Part shown: positions 35,061-46,800 of the stretch, piece by piece | How the letters are laid out: the number at the start of each line of letters is the position of its first letter | How positions within the stretch are numbered: position 1 is the first letter of the stretch | NCBI GenBank assembly: GCA_015501605.1 | Contig: JADNRZ010000015.1 | Coordinates: 1,054,001-1,118,000 of the forward strand | Direction: 5' to 3' | DNA length: 64,000 bases | Source of the DNA: Panaeolus papilionaceus | Lineage: Eukaryota; Basidiomycota; Agaricomycetes; Agaricales | Program-made: the position numbers and the translations under genes | Notes under the pieces: generated by a model | Database searches by the model: none | What the model was told of the DNA's origin: nothing | Seen by the model: only the letters and a program-made list of their open reading frames with translations

Positions 35061-35646
35061 CGCTCTTCTACTATTTTAATTAATATGTATTCTAAATTTT
35101 AGACACAGGAACGTCTAAATATCAGGATATGATTGATAAATGAACCCACGTAGAGCGTGCGGTATGAGAGTGAGAATGTCAGTGGAGAGGGTGGGGACAA
35201 CGAGGATGGGGATGTGTTCGTGTTCGTGTTTGTGTTCGTGTGTGTTAACGTTAGTGTATTGCTGTGTAGGATTGAGGGACAAGGAATGATACTGAGTGCT
35301 GAGCACTCGCAGAATTACATTATTTAACCTTGATCTTGATTTTCGCTATCGGAATTATGTTTCTGGGTCGGGTTTGAGGTCCACAAGCCGCGATCGGAAG
35401 CTCAAGGCAGACTGTAGAGACTAACTGTAACAAGTGGTCGTTCATGCAGAAACGATAGTATTTTACGTTGAATTTTGAATTCTGTTCTTGTTTTTACAGC
35501 ACTGCCTTCGTGTTCGGTCGAGTTGCTATTGATACGAGCCCTTAGTAAATAATGCTACCATGCGGACTATCCCAGGCAGATAATGCTCAGTATCTCTTAA
35601 AATCAAACCGCGATTATCATCTCTCGTTTTTCTCACTAGACTTACA
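35061..35646 (+). other. Truncated X start and G-type spacer
   Basis: Counterpart of 16931-17518. The TTCGTG tract near 35217 has one unit changed to TTTGTG. TATA-like box decayed in the same way. Confidence 0.4.
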
Positions 35647-35895
35647 ATGTTGACCAGTACTCGAAAGTATTCATATCTCAAAATGAATGGCCCAATAAGT
35701 ATTGTACCCATGACCCCAGAAGAAGCTGATGAGAGGGAGCTGGATATTTGCATGTGTGTCCTGTTTAGCCCTTTTATCACACCTTGCTATTATTGCTTAG
35801 GCGCCTGCTTCCCTAGTCTAATGGGTCCAACCGGGTCAGGGAAAAGCTCTGTAAGGTCCATCAATGTCAATGTCAATGTCAGAAGCTACTCATGA
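35647..35895 (+). pseudogene. GTPase G 5' fragment with P-loop (G-N4)
   Basis: Exons 35647-35753 and 35817-35850 in frame, GPTGSGKSS kept, then truncated exactly as G-N2. A TCAATG hexamer has one more unit here than in G-N2 (about 35863-35880). Confidence 0.7.
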
Positions 35896-37122
35896 GAAGT
35901 TGAGAACCACAACCTGTCGACATGACGGACCGGAAGGCAAAAAATTCCTGACAACAACATCATCATTTCACCAACGAACGCTGGTCATCATCGCATAATT
36001 ATCATTTCACCGGTATCTCATGATACGCACCTTCAAACTCTAACTACACAAGCTTCGCTGCAACACGCGCCGTCAACTGGCTGCTGACAGGCATCAATTC
36101 CTCCACGCCGGCGACAGCGGAAGCGCACGTTCGAGCGGCACGGAATTCTTAATGACATTGATAAGCCGCTGCCCACTTCACCGGCGTGGCCCCCAACTTC
36201 GCAGTGCTTCTATCATTGAAACGATACACTAGAAGTTCAAGCATATCAGGCAACATCATGCGATCAGCTTGAGCAATCTCCGGGGGAGGGGGGAGAGCGA
36301 ACGCTGGTATCTTCATGATAATCGTAAGTGAAACTCGCTTTAAACAGTTCCTCATCTCGTCCCGTCTCTATGTTGGACATCGCACCTCGCACTTAACCAA
36401 CACGCGAATCTGATCTGATGGTAATACTACCACCACTCCTAGTATCATCATCACGATGACGTCGCTGGTTTAAATTCTAATGATAGCACACACACACACC
36501 CTTGGACGACGAAGCTCTACTTGGGGTGATAGTGATAGTGATATCATATCAGGCTCCCAAAAACACTTTGATATAAGCATCTTATATAGACTATCCGACA
36601 GGTGTCACCGCCCTCACGCCACTAGACTAAGCTTTCAAAGGGGGCCGTGATTCCAATTCCCGACGCCCAAGTATGAACTGAGACTCAGTAATCTCAATGA
36701 AGCCAAGCCTGATTGAAACGCTCACCCCGACCCGACCCGACCCGGGGCTGACAAAATAAGTATCTCCAGGACCAGACGCTCGAACTCAAGCACAACGGAG
36801 CGTCATCGAATCATCAGTAGCCCATTTCAGCTCATCCGAAAACACAACCGCGGTACTCACATCCAGCCGTTGTCGTCCTCTGCAGCCGTCAAGATCATCA
36901 CTACATTGTTCGACTAACTTAATACACTCATGTAGCACCTCCGACATCTGTTCATTCAGCAACCAGCACATCCCGCGCCCATGTTCGGATAGAAGATCCT
37001 GGGATTGGAAACTCTCCGGTGGGGAGAAAATATTACATACGGAAGTGCACTCGCGTCCAACGCATCTCCTTCGCATCCATCACCTATCGAGGGTCCCTCG
37101 GTCACCGGTCTAGAGGATTCGC
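35896..37122. other. Z segment, copy 2
   Basis: Partner of 17761-19100. Nearly identical to about 36440, then perhaps 95 percent. Minus-strand ORF 36786-37076 extends the protein-like stretch: RRRCVGRECTSVCNIFSPPE ... GMCWLLNEQMSEVLHECIKL ... CRGRQRLD, then a GTGAGT donor. It is Cys-rich and unrecognised. Interrupted on its right side by the transposon at 37126. Confidence 0.35.
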
Positions 37123-37125
37123 AAT

Positions 37126-37202
37126 AGTGCTCCTCAAAGTTCACGCAGATTCTGCAGATTTTGCAGACAGACGGTTTGCAGATTGACCCCCACAGCCACA
37201 TG
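37126..37202 (+). repeat. Left terminal inverted repeat
   Basis: 77 bp beginning AGTGCTCCTC and ending CCACAGCCACATG. Contains an internal GATTCTGCA/GATTTTGCA repeat. Confidence 0.85.
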
Positions 37203-37307
37203 AGTGAGATTAGTCATCCACTTCCTTAAAGAGTAAATTAGCTCCTATAACGCGCGGGTTGTAAATGTCGTGTTATCTTTCAGTATCTCTTCCACATCGC
37301 AACTGCT

Positions 37308-37616
37308 ATGCCACTCAAAACAATACGAGGGAGGGCTTTGGAGTCTTATCTCAATCATATACAACTAGATAATATTATGATGATCTCTGAAGATATGGAC
37401 ATTGATGACATCCTTTTAAAAATGCAACAGCAAATCATCATGTTTAACTGCATTCGAAACACTTGCTATTTCAATCCCCGAGGACACATTCCAAAGCAAG
37501 GGAACCTTTACTTTGGCTTTGAGCATGCCAAGGATCCATCTCGGCATCATCTCTTTCAGCAAATGTTCCGAGTATCACCAATAGTCTTTGAAGTCATTCT
37601 TTATGTGGCGCCATAG
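37308..37616 (+). CDS. 102-aa ORF inside the transposon (transposase-like remnant?)
   Basis: Reads MPLKTIRGRALESYLNHIQL, then DMDIDDILLKMQQQ, and ends DPSRHHLFQQMFRVSPIVFE-VILYVAP. A region of the type 'R.HLFQQMFR(M/V)SP..F..I' is typical just before the DDE domain of Harbinger-like transposases. No DDE residues follow; the ORF stops 147 bp before the right TIR. It is therefore probably a truncated N-terminal remnant. Assignment is by motif shape only. Confidence 0.45.
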   Translation: MPLKTIRGRALESYLNHIQLDNIMMISEDMDIDDILLKMQQQIIMFNCIRNTCYFNPRGHIPKQGNLYFGFEHAKDPSRHHLFQQMFRVSPIVFEVILYVAP

Positions 37617-37762
37617 AGGATTAGAAGGGAACGGAATAAGTTATTGGAGAAAGAGTGGAAGGGGAGGGGCGAGGCAACAGCATTTTCGAGCGCAGAAGAT
37701 AAACGAGATGCCATGCGGATTGCTTGAGGCTGACCATGTGTGAATCTTGTGACTGGTCGTGA

Positions 37763-37839
37763 CATGTGGCTGTGGGGGTCAATCTGCAAACCGTCCGTCT
37801 GCAGAATCTGCAGAATCTGCGTGAACTTTGAGGAGCACT
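37763..37839 (-). repeat. Right terminal inverted repeat
   Basis: Reverse complement of 37126-37202 with two transitions. Ends GAGGAGCACT before the AAT target duplicate. Confidence 0.85.
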
Positions 37840-37842
37840 AAT

Positions 37843-38520
37843 GTTGGTTGGTGTGGATGTGAGAATTGACGGACGTGCGATTTCGAAGAGGAGGTATGGG
37901 ATTTGGTGCAAGCTTGAGGAGAAAGACCGGAGGGTGCATGTCAATTAAAGTGGAACCATAAGTAGGTTTCGCATTAATTAATAAAAGTTTTGAAATCAGT
38001 ATGGATCCCCCCATCCTTTCATCATGCTTCGTCAATTTTTCGCGAATTTCCTCGTCTGTTGTGTGCCTTTCGCATTGCTGTGCATCTTCCGCCTGCATTC
38101 AAACTGACGTCGCGCAACATGGTGCAAAAAATCGATAACACACGACTACCTAACTGCGAGTCTACTATTGGTGTCAGTGTTGGCACCGTTGACATCCACA
38201 ATCAGCCCTGATGGGCAGTGATGTGAGTAAACTTCCTTATTGAGTTTGAATTTGAACGCTTGAGCCGTATGATGTATCAAATCACTGCCTTCAACAAACA
38301 CCACGATCCCCGTTCGTGCATTCATCTCCTTTGTCAGTGCTGCCTCCTCTACTGCTCCTAATTCCTGTATTAGTGTCTAAGATGCCAAAAAATTGAAACT
38401 ACCAACAAGGCTAGCGACGTAGCACCATTGCAATCTTTGTCCGCTCTGCAGTGGTAGAATCCGATCGTGACTCCATAGAGCCATTGCTCCTACCGTAGTG
38501 GTGCCAGATACTCATTGGAC
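37843..38520. other. Y module, copy 4, and X-type start
   Basis: Counterpart of 18990-19640. VDVRIDGRAISKRRYGIW on the plus strand near 37857, CATTGCTGTGCATCTTCC near 38071, then the conserved TCGTGCATTCATCTCCTTTG block near 38313. No gene recognised. Confidence 0.3.
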
Positions 38521-38788
38521 CAGGTACACTCTTCCACTATTTGAATTAATCTACATTCTAAACGATAAGCACTTAGAAACACCTAAATATCAGGCAGCTA
38601 TTCATACATGAACCAACACGGTTGAAAGCGGGGGTCTGTTGAGGGACCCATTGCACAATTGGTATGAAGCACTCGTCAATTCTACGGCGTTTCCAGGCTG
38701 ACGCACATATTTCAAATTAGCAACAATTCGATCCCGTATGGTCGAGGAACCATAAACCTGAAAATACCTTTGCAACGCTCTATACGAC
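38521..38788 (+). other. Shortened X module, copy 8
   Basis: Has the donor-like GTACAC near 38523 and the NTVESGGLLRDPLHNW-type block. Joined to P58-A5 through GTGTCATGGGGTAG, the same deletion as in copy 4. Confidence 0.35.
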
Positions 38789-40120
38789 GTGTCATGGGGT
38801 AGTTTGCTTAGTGCCTTGATTTACTTTCCCCCTCCTCTTTGCCTCGCCTTGCCATCTGTGCAGTCAGAACTCTTTACACCTCGTCTCCTTCTGCTCATTA
38901 TTGAAGCTGACATCCTCCTCTCGACGGGCCAGTTTTGGGAGGCTGCAAAGGTTTATTTGGAGGCTATCAGTGAGTATCGATTTCAGTTCTGGTTTTGTTC
39001 TCTTTTCTTCATCACCTTGATATTATACACGTCAAAACTAACCCTTCTCATCTTCATAGCTCGATCCCGCGGTGATTGTTCACTCTACTACAAATGCGGC
39101 AGCATCTACTTCTCCCTGCAGCGGTACACCTCCACACTCAAGAATTTCAAAAAAGTTCTTTCACTCATCTCCAGCGACTTCAACAACGTGCACCTCATAG
39201 AAACCTGAATCCACACCCGTGAAGGTGCCCGCTCCTCCCTCGCTCCCTACGTCAAGACGAAGGGCAAGTACAAGGAAGTGGAAGAGCTAGAAGGCGATTT
39301 GACAGAGCTGGAAAGGGGGAGGGGCAAGACGGAGAAGGAGCATGATGCGGGTTGTGGAATGCGTGTGTGGAGAGTGCTAGTCAGACACTGAGGGTGGCGA
39401 GTCATGATGTTGAGGTTAGGAAGTGGAGGGCTGGGTGCACGCTTGGTGCAGGGGATGTGGAGGGTGCTGTTGGTGATTTGACGTGAGTTGATCGCTGTCT
39501 GATTTACCCCTCCCTGATACCGACATCTGATATCCCTCACAGTCGTCTTTCCCATCTCCTCGCCCACATCTTCCATCTCGCCCACCCCTACCTCCCTCCC
39601 TCGCCCACCGCAATGATGACACTCAAACAAAGCCTGCACTCCGACCCCGATTCCAAGCCGTGTCTTGGCTTGCACCGTCTCTGCAAAGCTCTCAATAAAT
39701 CGTTCTTTGCTCTCGATGAACTCTTAGTCAAAGAGGACTAAAGAGCGGTGTTGAAACTCCTCACGGACATGAGCAGGAAGGTGGATCTGTGGAATCGGTG
39801 GGAAGCGGCGATGAATCCTAACGTCGGCGAGGGTAGGGAGAGGATCTCCTGCTCATCCCCGAGGCGTTACTCAAATCCCCATCATCATCATCAGCAACTC
39901 CAACACCGCCCTAGCACCCGTATATGCGTCTCCTCGCCGTCACACCCTTCCGCTCCTCCCTCTTGTCCGCCCCCACCTGCACACTGCTTCAAGCAAACAC
40001 TCACCATTGCTGTTCGCATACTCTTCATCCTCTCTCCGCTCCGACTCTCCTACCCCTCCTACTTCTCCTCTCGGTAACCAGGATGCCGATAAATTGACGA
40101 TAACCAATAATGGTGGTGAT
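38789..40120 (+). pseudogene. P58IPK-like TPR fragment (P58-A5), short ORF open for 109 codons
   Basis: Exon 38789-38969 (MSWGSLLSALIYFPPPLCLA, LPSVQSELF, then TPR1 LLLLIIEADILLSTGQFWEA) splices through a GTGAGT...CATAG intron to 39060-39208. This gives an uninterrupted 109-aa frame ending at the TGA after FNNVHLIET. The N-terminus has the charge-hydrophobic-small-residue layout of a signal peptide. So either a small secreted or ER peptide is made, or the copy is simply truncated. Downstream TPR exons persist as relics (intron 39482-39541; TAA in KED*RAV at 39739). Family length would be about 500-600 aa. Confidence 0.6.
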
Positions 40121-41200
40121 GTGGCACCCGTGCGGCCGTCGTCTTTTCTTGTAGAATCCGTCGTGGCTCCCATTGAGCCCGCCATTGCCCCTCCCCTGGT
40201 GGTGCCGGTACTCATTGGACCAGGTACGCTCTTCTACTATTTTTATTCATGCGTATTCTGAATTTGAATACTTAGCAACGTCTAGATCTCAGGATATTAT
40301 CGATACAGGAACCAACGCGGTTGAAAGCAGGGCTCTGGGATATGAGAATGGCGTATGGAAAAGCCAAGGGTCTCTTTGTGCAAATTGGTATGAAGCACTG
40401 CTCAAATCTAGAGCATCTCCAGTCTGACGCACATATTTCTTGCTAGCAACGTTCCGATCCCGTGTATCTGGGGCACTGTAAATTTGAATATAGTTTTGCA
40501 AGGCCCCAATGGTGCATTCACTTTGGACAAAGAGGCCAGTTCTCAAGGTACGCACTTCAAATCTCGACTCACACAAATACCTATTGCTCATACTATTTTA
40601 CAAAGGACTTGACAACGGTGTAACGTCCTGCTGACCTTGGATTATGGGTTAGAACACAAGATTACCATTGTGCCCGTCGTTGAGTCTGAAGCATTTGGAC
40701 GCACCTCTCGTGAAAGGCCTTGCAACCTATCTGGCGCCTACTCAACAACGCCTCCTTCTCATACCTCCCCAGCACCCGCGTCTGCGACATCTCACCTGAT
40801 TTCTTTTATGACCGTGGATGAAGAATAGTGGGCCAACTGCATCATTCGCTGACGTGGCCTGGGTCCATCGTACCACTGAGTTACTTCCTGACGTGACGAT
40901 AAGGAGAATAAATGGCGAGTACGATGATGGAGGACGCCATCATTCGGTATGTCAAATGTAATTTCTTCATGTATCTCAGCACTCATGCTCTTTATATCCA
41001 GCTCTCCTTCATCGTTATCCTAGGTGTACCTCCCTCCCTCTATTACCAAAAATTCTCAGCATGAATCTCCCCCCGTCACACCCTTCTACTTCGTCCTCTC
41101 CTCTCCCTCTATCACCCTCATTCATACTCCTATAGGACGCCTTACTCCTTAACCTGGTCCTACTCTCCATCAAACACAAACACGCCACCGCTTATTTCTC
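40121..41200 (+). other. X module, copy 9
   Basis: GTACGC donor at 40224, TGTNAVESRALGYENGVWKS block near 40307, TFATPQ-like WCIHFGQRGQFS near 40516, LEHKITIVPVVESEAFGRTS at 40646, and a GTATGTCA site near 40948. No open gene across the segment. Confidence 0.35.
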
Positions 41201-41940
41201 CATGCAGCAACACTCTTCCACACTCGATAATTTCAAAAAAAAAAAATTATCGCTCACCTTCAACGCCGGACATTGGGGAGGAGCAAGTCGGAAAGGGATC
41301 GGAGAATATGCACCTGTGGAATGCATGCGGGGACAGTGTGAGCCAAACGTTGGTTGCTAAGTGCGCAAGTGTATGTTGTTTTATTCTTTTGCGATCCTTG
41401 TTTGTATTTTTGTATCTAATCCTCTTTCTTTTTTTCTGGTATATCTGCAGACACCTCTCTCATTTCGTCTTCCTCACCCTCAACTTCTTTGTCGCTTACT
41501 TCCGCCTCCCGCCCTCGCCATCCTGCTCGCGACACTCATGCAGCGCCTCCACCTTGAACATCGACCCCAACTCTGCCTGGCTTTGCATCCTCTCGTTAAT
41601 GCATTCGACAAATCGCTTCATGAGATCTAGGCCAAAGAGGATCGGAGAGCTGTGGTTAAGTGACTTATGGGTCCACTACTCATTCTGCAGGCGCTCCTCA
41701 AGTTGCCTTCACCATCATCTATACCACCGCCACCTCCACAACGACGGCCATGCACGAGAAACCTTGCAAGGTCGCTTGCTAGTAGATAAGTGGTGTGGGG
41801 AAGCATCGGCATTGGAAGGTTGCAGGGAGGATGTGGTGGGTCTCGTCGGGCGCGATGGAGGACTGTTGAAAATGGAAGAACGGGAAGAAGTAGTCACCAT
41901 CCTCGGAAAAGCATTTGAAGCATCCGGATGGAGGGTATAG
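41201..41940 (+). pseudogene. P58IPK-like C-terminal fragment (P58-B5)
   Basis: MQQHSSTLDN start with a poly-A run near 41236. MHLWNACGDSVSQTLVAKCA splices over intron 41371-41450 to TPLSFRLPHPQLLCRLLPPP and LATLMQRLHLEHRPQLCLAL, stopping at TAG after KSLHEI. An unspliced 210-codon frame also runs 41308-41940 and ends in LLKMEEREEVVTILGKAFEA; it reads through the conserved intron in a mixed frame, so I do not treat it as a gene. No J domain follows. Confidence 0.7.
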
Positions 41941-42354
41941 CGAAATATGAGTAGGAGGGAGATTGGGGTGGGGATGGGACGGGGATATATTGTGTTCGTC
42001 TGTGTATGTGTTGGTGTGATGGTCTGTAGGATTGAACGACAGGGAACGATACTGAGTGCTCCTAGATGTATATTATTTGTTAAATTGAATCTTAATCGTG
42101 ATGTTTTCCTATCGAAATTATTTTCTGGATCGTGATCGAAATGAGCAAGCCGCGATTGGAAGCTTAAGTCGTTGACACTGTAGAGACTCACTACAACGAG
42201 GCGTCGTTTGTGCACAAATGTTGGTATTTACTATCAAATTTTGCATTCTGTTCTTGCTCTTACATTTCTTGTTTAATATTCCTTTGATTAAATAGCGGTT
42301 ATGACATTGTCTCACGAGGCATCAAGGCACTGAATTAGTGGTGGGTATACTTGC

Positions 42355-42362
42355 TATTTATA
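42355..42362 (+). promoter_or_regulatory. TATA-like box of G3
   Basis: TATTTATA 99 bp before the ATG, inside the standard upstream spacer (41941-42460). Confidence 0.5.
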
Positions 42363-42460
42363 CGAGCCCTTAGTAAGAACTGTGCCACGCAGACGCCGCG
42401 TGGAAGATATCTGCTCCGTATCTCTTACCATCATCTCTCGTCGTATTCACTGGATTCACA

Positions 42461-43942
42461 ATGTCGACCAACACTCAAGAGTATAACACTATCCAAGTGA
42501 ATGGTCTGTTACGTATCGTACCTATAACTCCTGAACACATGACAGGGAAAAATGTATTTCTTTACATGTGTGTACTATTCAACAAAGTTATCCTGCCTTG
42601 ATATCATTGCTTAGACACCTGCTTCTCTAGTCTAATGGGTCCCACTGGTTCGGGGAAAAGCTCTGTAAGGCTCAATTTTTGTGTTATGCTTCAACTTGAC
42701 ATTTAGAAGAGGTCCTTACTCCTTGCTGCAGTTCATTGAGTCATTGGCACCAGATCAGCACCTGGATATATCCAAGGATTCACTTGAAAGTGTGACACAA
42801 GAAGTCAACTGCTATCAAGTGATCAATCTGAGTTCCCAGTATTATGACAGATCGTTTGTTCTGATGGATACCCCTGGTTTTCTCGACCCAAGGCTGTCAG
42901 AGGGCCGGATAATGAGAATGGTCACAGAAAGTCTCAATGCAATTTGGTGTGTGATCAAATCATTTGATAACAGAGCACATGTGGTGAACCTGTATTGAAT
43001 GTCATTTTCTGCCAGCCAATTTTCTAGTTACACTGTTGTGTACATCTTCTATTTTCAACCCATCACTGATATCCGAATTGGTAGCTCAAAACGGGATGCA
43101 GTCAAGATTCTGCGAGAATATGTCAACCAATACAAGGCTAAAGATATCTCTGTAATAACAACAATGTGGAATCGACTATCAACCCCCAAGCAGCTTGAAG
43201 ACGCCTCCCACCGCTTCAACACCTTGAAAGAAGAGATATATGCAGTCAGTAGCTTATATTTTGTTGTGTCAATGATGTCATTTACCAGTTCAAATTTTAT
43301 TAGAGATCTGGTAGCCTCAACATCACAGTCACCAAGTTTGACACCTCCCAAGCATCTGCTTTGACATTGCTTGATGGTGAATTATCTGGATGGCTGGAGT
43401 TTGCAAACAACACCAACAAAGTCATAGACCCACACTATGAATCCCACCTCTGTGACAACCTGCTTGGACGAATTACCAACACCCTCCAGAAACTGCAACT
43501 TCTTGCAGAGGACAAACAGTATGCCACCCGTTCTGGAAGTGAAGATCATCATCTTCTGGAGGTTGTGCTCAGGGATGAGAAGGTGGTATTATCATCACTT
43601 CAGTCCTTTTTGGATGATCTTGCCAGTGACTACATTGGTCCATCAGGGATGACAGCCCTGCAATTCATCCTGGATAGTCGCTATGAACAGGACCCAGACA
43701 CATGCTCATCTAATTGGCCACTCTCTCAAGCTCCTCACCAAACCATGGTCACTTTAGATATCCCTTCTGATCATGGTCCTGCACCAGCATCACCTTCACA
43801 AGTCCCAGGCTTGGAACAACTCAGCATCACACCTGCACCCATCCCATCAACCCACCAATTTCAACCACCATCACCTGACACATCGTGTTTCGCTCCAATT
43901 GCCGCTGCCATTAAGAGGCGACTCAATCAAATCCGAGGGTAG
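42461..43942 (+). CDS. AIG1-like P-loop GTPase G3, five exons, 403 aa, intact
   Basis: Exons 42461-42567, 42631-42664, 42732-42946, 43028-43244 and 43304-43942 give 404 codons including TAG, no internal stop. P-loop, DTPGF, YFQPITDIRIG and TTMW kept. Copy-specific patches: NGLLRIVPIT in exon 1, VINLSSQYYDRSFVLMDTPG before G3, NQYKAKDISVITTMW before G4, RSGSLNITVTKFDTS at the exon 5 start, and LLDGELSGWLEFANN. G1 and G2 differ at exactly these spots. The last Arg codon of exon 3 has become Cys (CGT to TGT across the junction). The tail is Pro/Ser-rich as in G2. Confidence 0.85.
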
Positions 43943-44850
43943 ATATCAGGGCATTTGGTCACACTGGTATCTGAGTTGCAGCATCATTGAGGAACCCATT
44001 AATCAGTATCTCATCTACCTTTCATTTTGTCATTTTTTTTTCAATTCACATTATTGTAGTGTTCACACCTCATCTTGTGGTTGGTTTTTCAGTAATTTGT
44101 ACCATTCTCGTAGCTTGCCCTTTTCATTACTTAGCTTCAAATATTCTGAGTGTTTCTTCAGTCTTGTTTATCACCCAATTCTCATTTTGTACTTTGTCGT
44201 TATCTTCCCTGTATTGTGTTCATTTTCTTTTGTTTTAGCCATAAGTTGTACTTAGTCTACAGCTTCATTTCTCACCCTAGCCTTATTATTTTGCATCCTT
44301 TTGTAGTTGTCCAAACAGCATGATTCCTTCCCATGTGGCTTCATCTGTCTTGCAGCATTTGATCTTTGTCCTTCCTCCCATTCCCTCTACTGACAAACTG
44401 ACATTGTGCATGTCAAGTCGCACATCCGTTTCATTTAACACTCGATTCACCATTGTCATTCACCACATTGCTGCCTCTCACATTCGATTTGTATCTCTGC
44501 ACTACCCAGATAGCATCACTTTTATTGTCCCTCATACCTTTAGCGTTGCTTTCTGTTAGATACGCCTTGTGTTGTCACTCCCCCATCTCCAGCGCCAATG
44601 ATCACTCTCCGAGTCTGCATCAATTATTCATCTACTGCGAACACTATTTCTCGTGCTTCATCGTCGCACACTCCTGAGTTCTGTTCTATATTTCCCAGAC
44701 CAGTTCAACGATCAAGCACACCAGACTAAACTTTATGATATTACTCTTACTTCACCTCACATGCACATTACAACAGATTCGACAGATTTCGAATGCTCAG
44801 AAGTCCAACTCTCACAACCCTCGCAGTTCATCTCCAATCCCCTCAGCCTC
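43943..44850. other. AT-rich spacer after G3
   Basis: The shortest version of the G-to-GH92 spacer and the best guess at the ancestral state, lacking the insertions of units 1 and 2. ORFs here are low-complexity Ser/Phe/Leu text. No gene or RNA recognised. Confidence 0.4.
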
Positions 44851-46800
44851 CTACCCATCTTCCCACTCCACCTGCTTTATCTCTTCCTCAGCACCACCAA
44901 ATGCCCTCAACACGCCCTCATCACACCACCTCTTCACCTTTGCAATCATCTCAAACACTACCTCTCTGCCATCCTTAATCCACTGATGCTTAACGAAGGG
45001 CATCGTTACCTTTTGTACGTACATTGTCAACAATCTGATACATTTCTTCGTCTGCGCGCCCAGAGCTGAGGTGTGTAGGGGGCGGGGAGCGGTGGGGATG
45101 TAGAGGGCCAGGGATTTGAAGAGGGGGCTGGATAATTCAGATGGGTTCGAGTTAGGGACATACGAACTCCCCCAATACAGGACTAATGGGATAAAATCCC
45201 ACAGCAGTGCATATGAACCATGCGCTCATCTGTCCGCAGTCTTTGTTCTATAGCTACAGTATCACAACACCACCGACTCGGAATCTAAAATAATCAAAAC
45301 ACACAGGGGAAAATATGCATGCCACTCAACCCCTCCGGCCTATCCCCATACTCACTCCTCGCGATCACTCTATCACTTTCCTGAGTCGTCCACGCTGCCC
45401 CCGCCATAGCGTACAGATCCGGAATGTGATGAGAGGGTTCACTGGTGTGGTCGTTGTACCCTCCTATCAGACGCGTCACGGTAGTGGGGCATAAAATCGT
45501 AATGGGGGGTGAGATCCTGATGAGGTTTAAACCGTCAATTTTAGTAGAGATAGCAGAAAGCCGAACACGACTCACCATCGAAATGCTTATCCAAAGACCT
45601 CACAGACAGCTCCCTCCCACCTCTGCTAGCAACACTTCCCCCAACATCATATATAATGACAAAGCTATACGCTCACATAGAGTCACGCTCTGTCCACCTA
45701 CCATCCTCCCTCCATACCTCCATAAACCCCGTTTCTTCGTTGAATCATGTGTATGGCGACATGAGTGCACGCTCGAGGAGCAAATTCATTATTCCGTCGT
45801 ACTTGTTAAGTTCACGCGCGAGGATATAGCTGTTTAATCATCGTCTGTGGGTGGGTGGTAAGTCCTTTTTGTTAGAGAAGAAGTAGGGGAGTAGGAGGAG
45901 GGGGTTGAAGGTTTGAGAGAGACTCGGACTCACAAGGGTAATGCAACGTCCTCGACCCGCTCTCCGAATGCACATCATCAGCAACCCAACCATGACTGTC
46001 ATACACCGAACTAAGCACTGCTTGGACTTTGTAGTCCAATTCTATATTATCATTTTCTGTTATTAATACCATTTCATCAATTCGAGCCCAAAGAAGGAAA
46101 GGAAAGAAAAAGAGAATCAGCGCTAACTCACCTCTTCCCTATCCTCATACCTCACTTCCCAATCCCTCTCCGGCGCTACAGTCACATACATACTTCCACA
46201 CCGGCTACCGCACGAGATTCAAATTCACTTGTCGGGGTCCATCGAATGTTTCCGTCATGTCATGAAGATTGAAAGTCCGAGTGTCGTTGAGTTTCAACAG
46301 CACCTCCGCAATGAGGGAGTCTGCATGCGTGCCAACCATGATATTGGTCTCGACGGTGTTTGTCTAAATGGGGAGCCAGTCGCTCTATAAGGAGCGCATA
46401 TATATGTGGGCGGGGTTTTCGATGTCGATAAATTGAGTATGAGGTGATTTGAGAGAGTATGAGGTGGGTCGGGAATGTGAGTGTGCATGTAGGCATCGAA
46501 AGAAAGAGGAAAGGAAAGCCGCACCTGTTGATAATCTTGCAACATGCTCCTCACCATTCCTAGTACCTTATTTGTGCGAATAAGATTTGCCATGCCCATT
46601 CCGCGCAAGAGGTGTCGTCTATATGTATCATATCATATCATAATGTCAATCGTAATGTAAATAGCAATGTTAGACGACACTAAAGAAGTGGAAGAAGAAG
46701 GATTGAAGGAACACCAGGCACCTAGGTCGAATATCCGTATACGGCTCCCCTTCGTGCACGGTATCATCATCCCCCGAATATTAGCCCCCATGTCCGTATT
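44851..46800 (-). pseudogene. GH92 alpha-1,2-mannosidase fragment, copy 3
   Basis: Very like copy 2: MANLIRTNKVLGMVRSMLQD, TNTVETNIMVGTHADSLIAE after the TAG-for-Trp, SHGWVADDVHSESGSRTLHY, GYNDHTSEPSHHIPDLYAMA with GAAWTTQE, then an intron and DCGQMSAW. The first exon ends GYST-TAG. One intron is about 76 bp longer than in copy 2 (around 46400-46475). Confidence 0.85.

Larger units (their letters stand above)
33235..36440. repeat. 3.2-kb duplication, right copy
   Basis: Partner of 15061-18310. Lower-similarity homology continues on the right to about 39770, interrupted by the transposon at 37126-37839. Confidence 0.8.
37126..37839. mobile_element. 714-bp DNA transposon with 77-bp terminal inverted repeats
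   Basis: The sister copy at about 18981 reads GCAATGTTAGTTGG with no insertion. Here GCAAT is followed by AGTGCTCCTCAAAGTTCACG, and the far end is its mirror image, followed by AATGTTGGTTGG. This gives a 3-bp AAT target duplication (37123-37125 and 37840-37842). The 77-bp ends (37126-37202 and 37763-37839) differ at two positions, both transitions. Three-base target sites and TIRs fit the PIF/Harbinger group, though that group prefers TWA. With only a short ORF the element is probably non-autonomous. Confidence 0.85.

Noticed and set aside
41308..41940. 210-codon continuous ORF that could be a real protein
   Set aside because: It reads through a conserved 80-nt GT...AG intron and mixes P58 frames; B-type siblings do not all keep it. 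Only its last 90 codons match a TPR.
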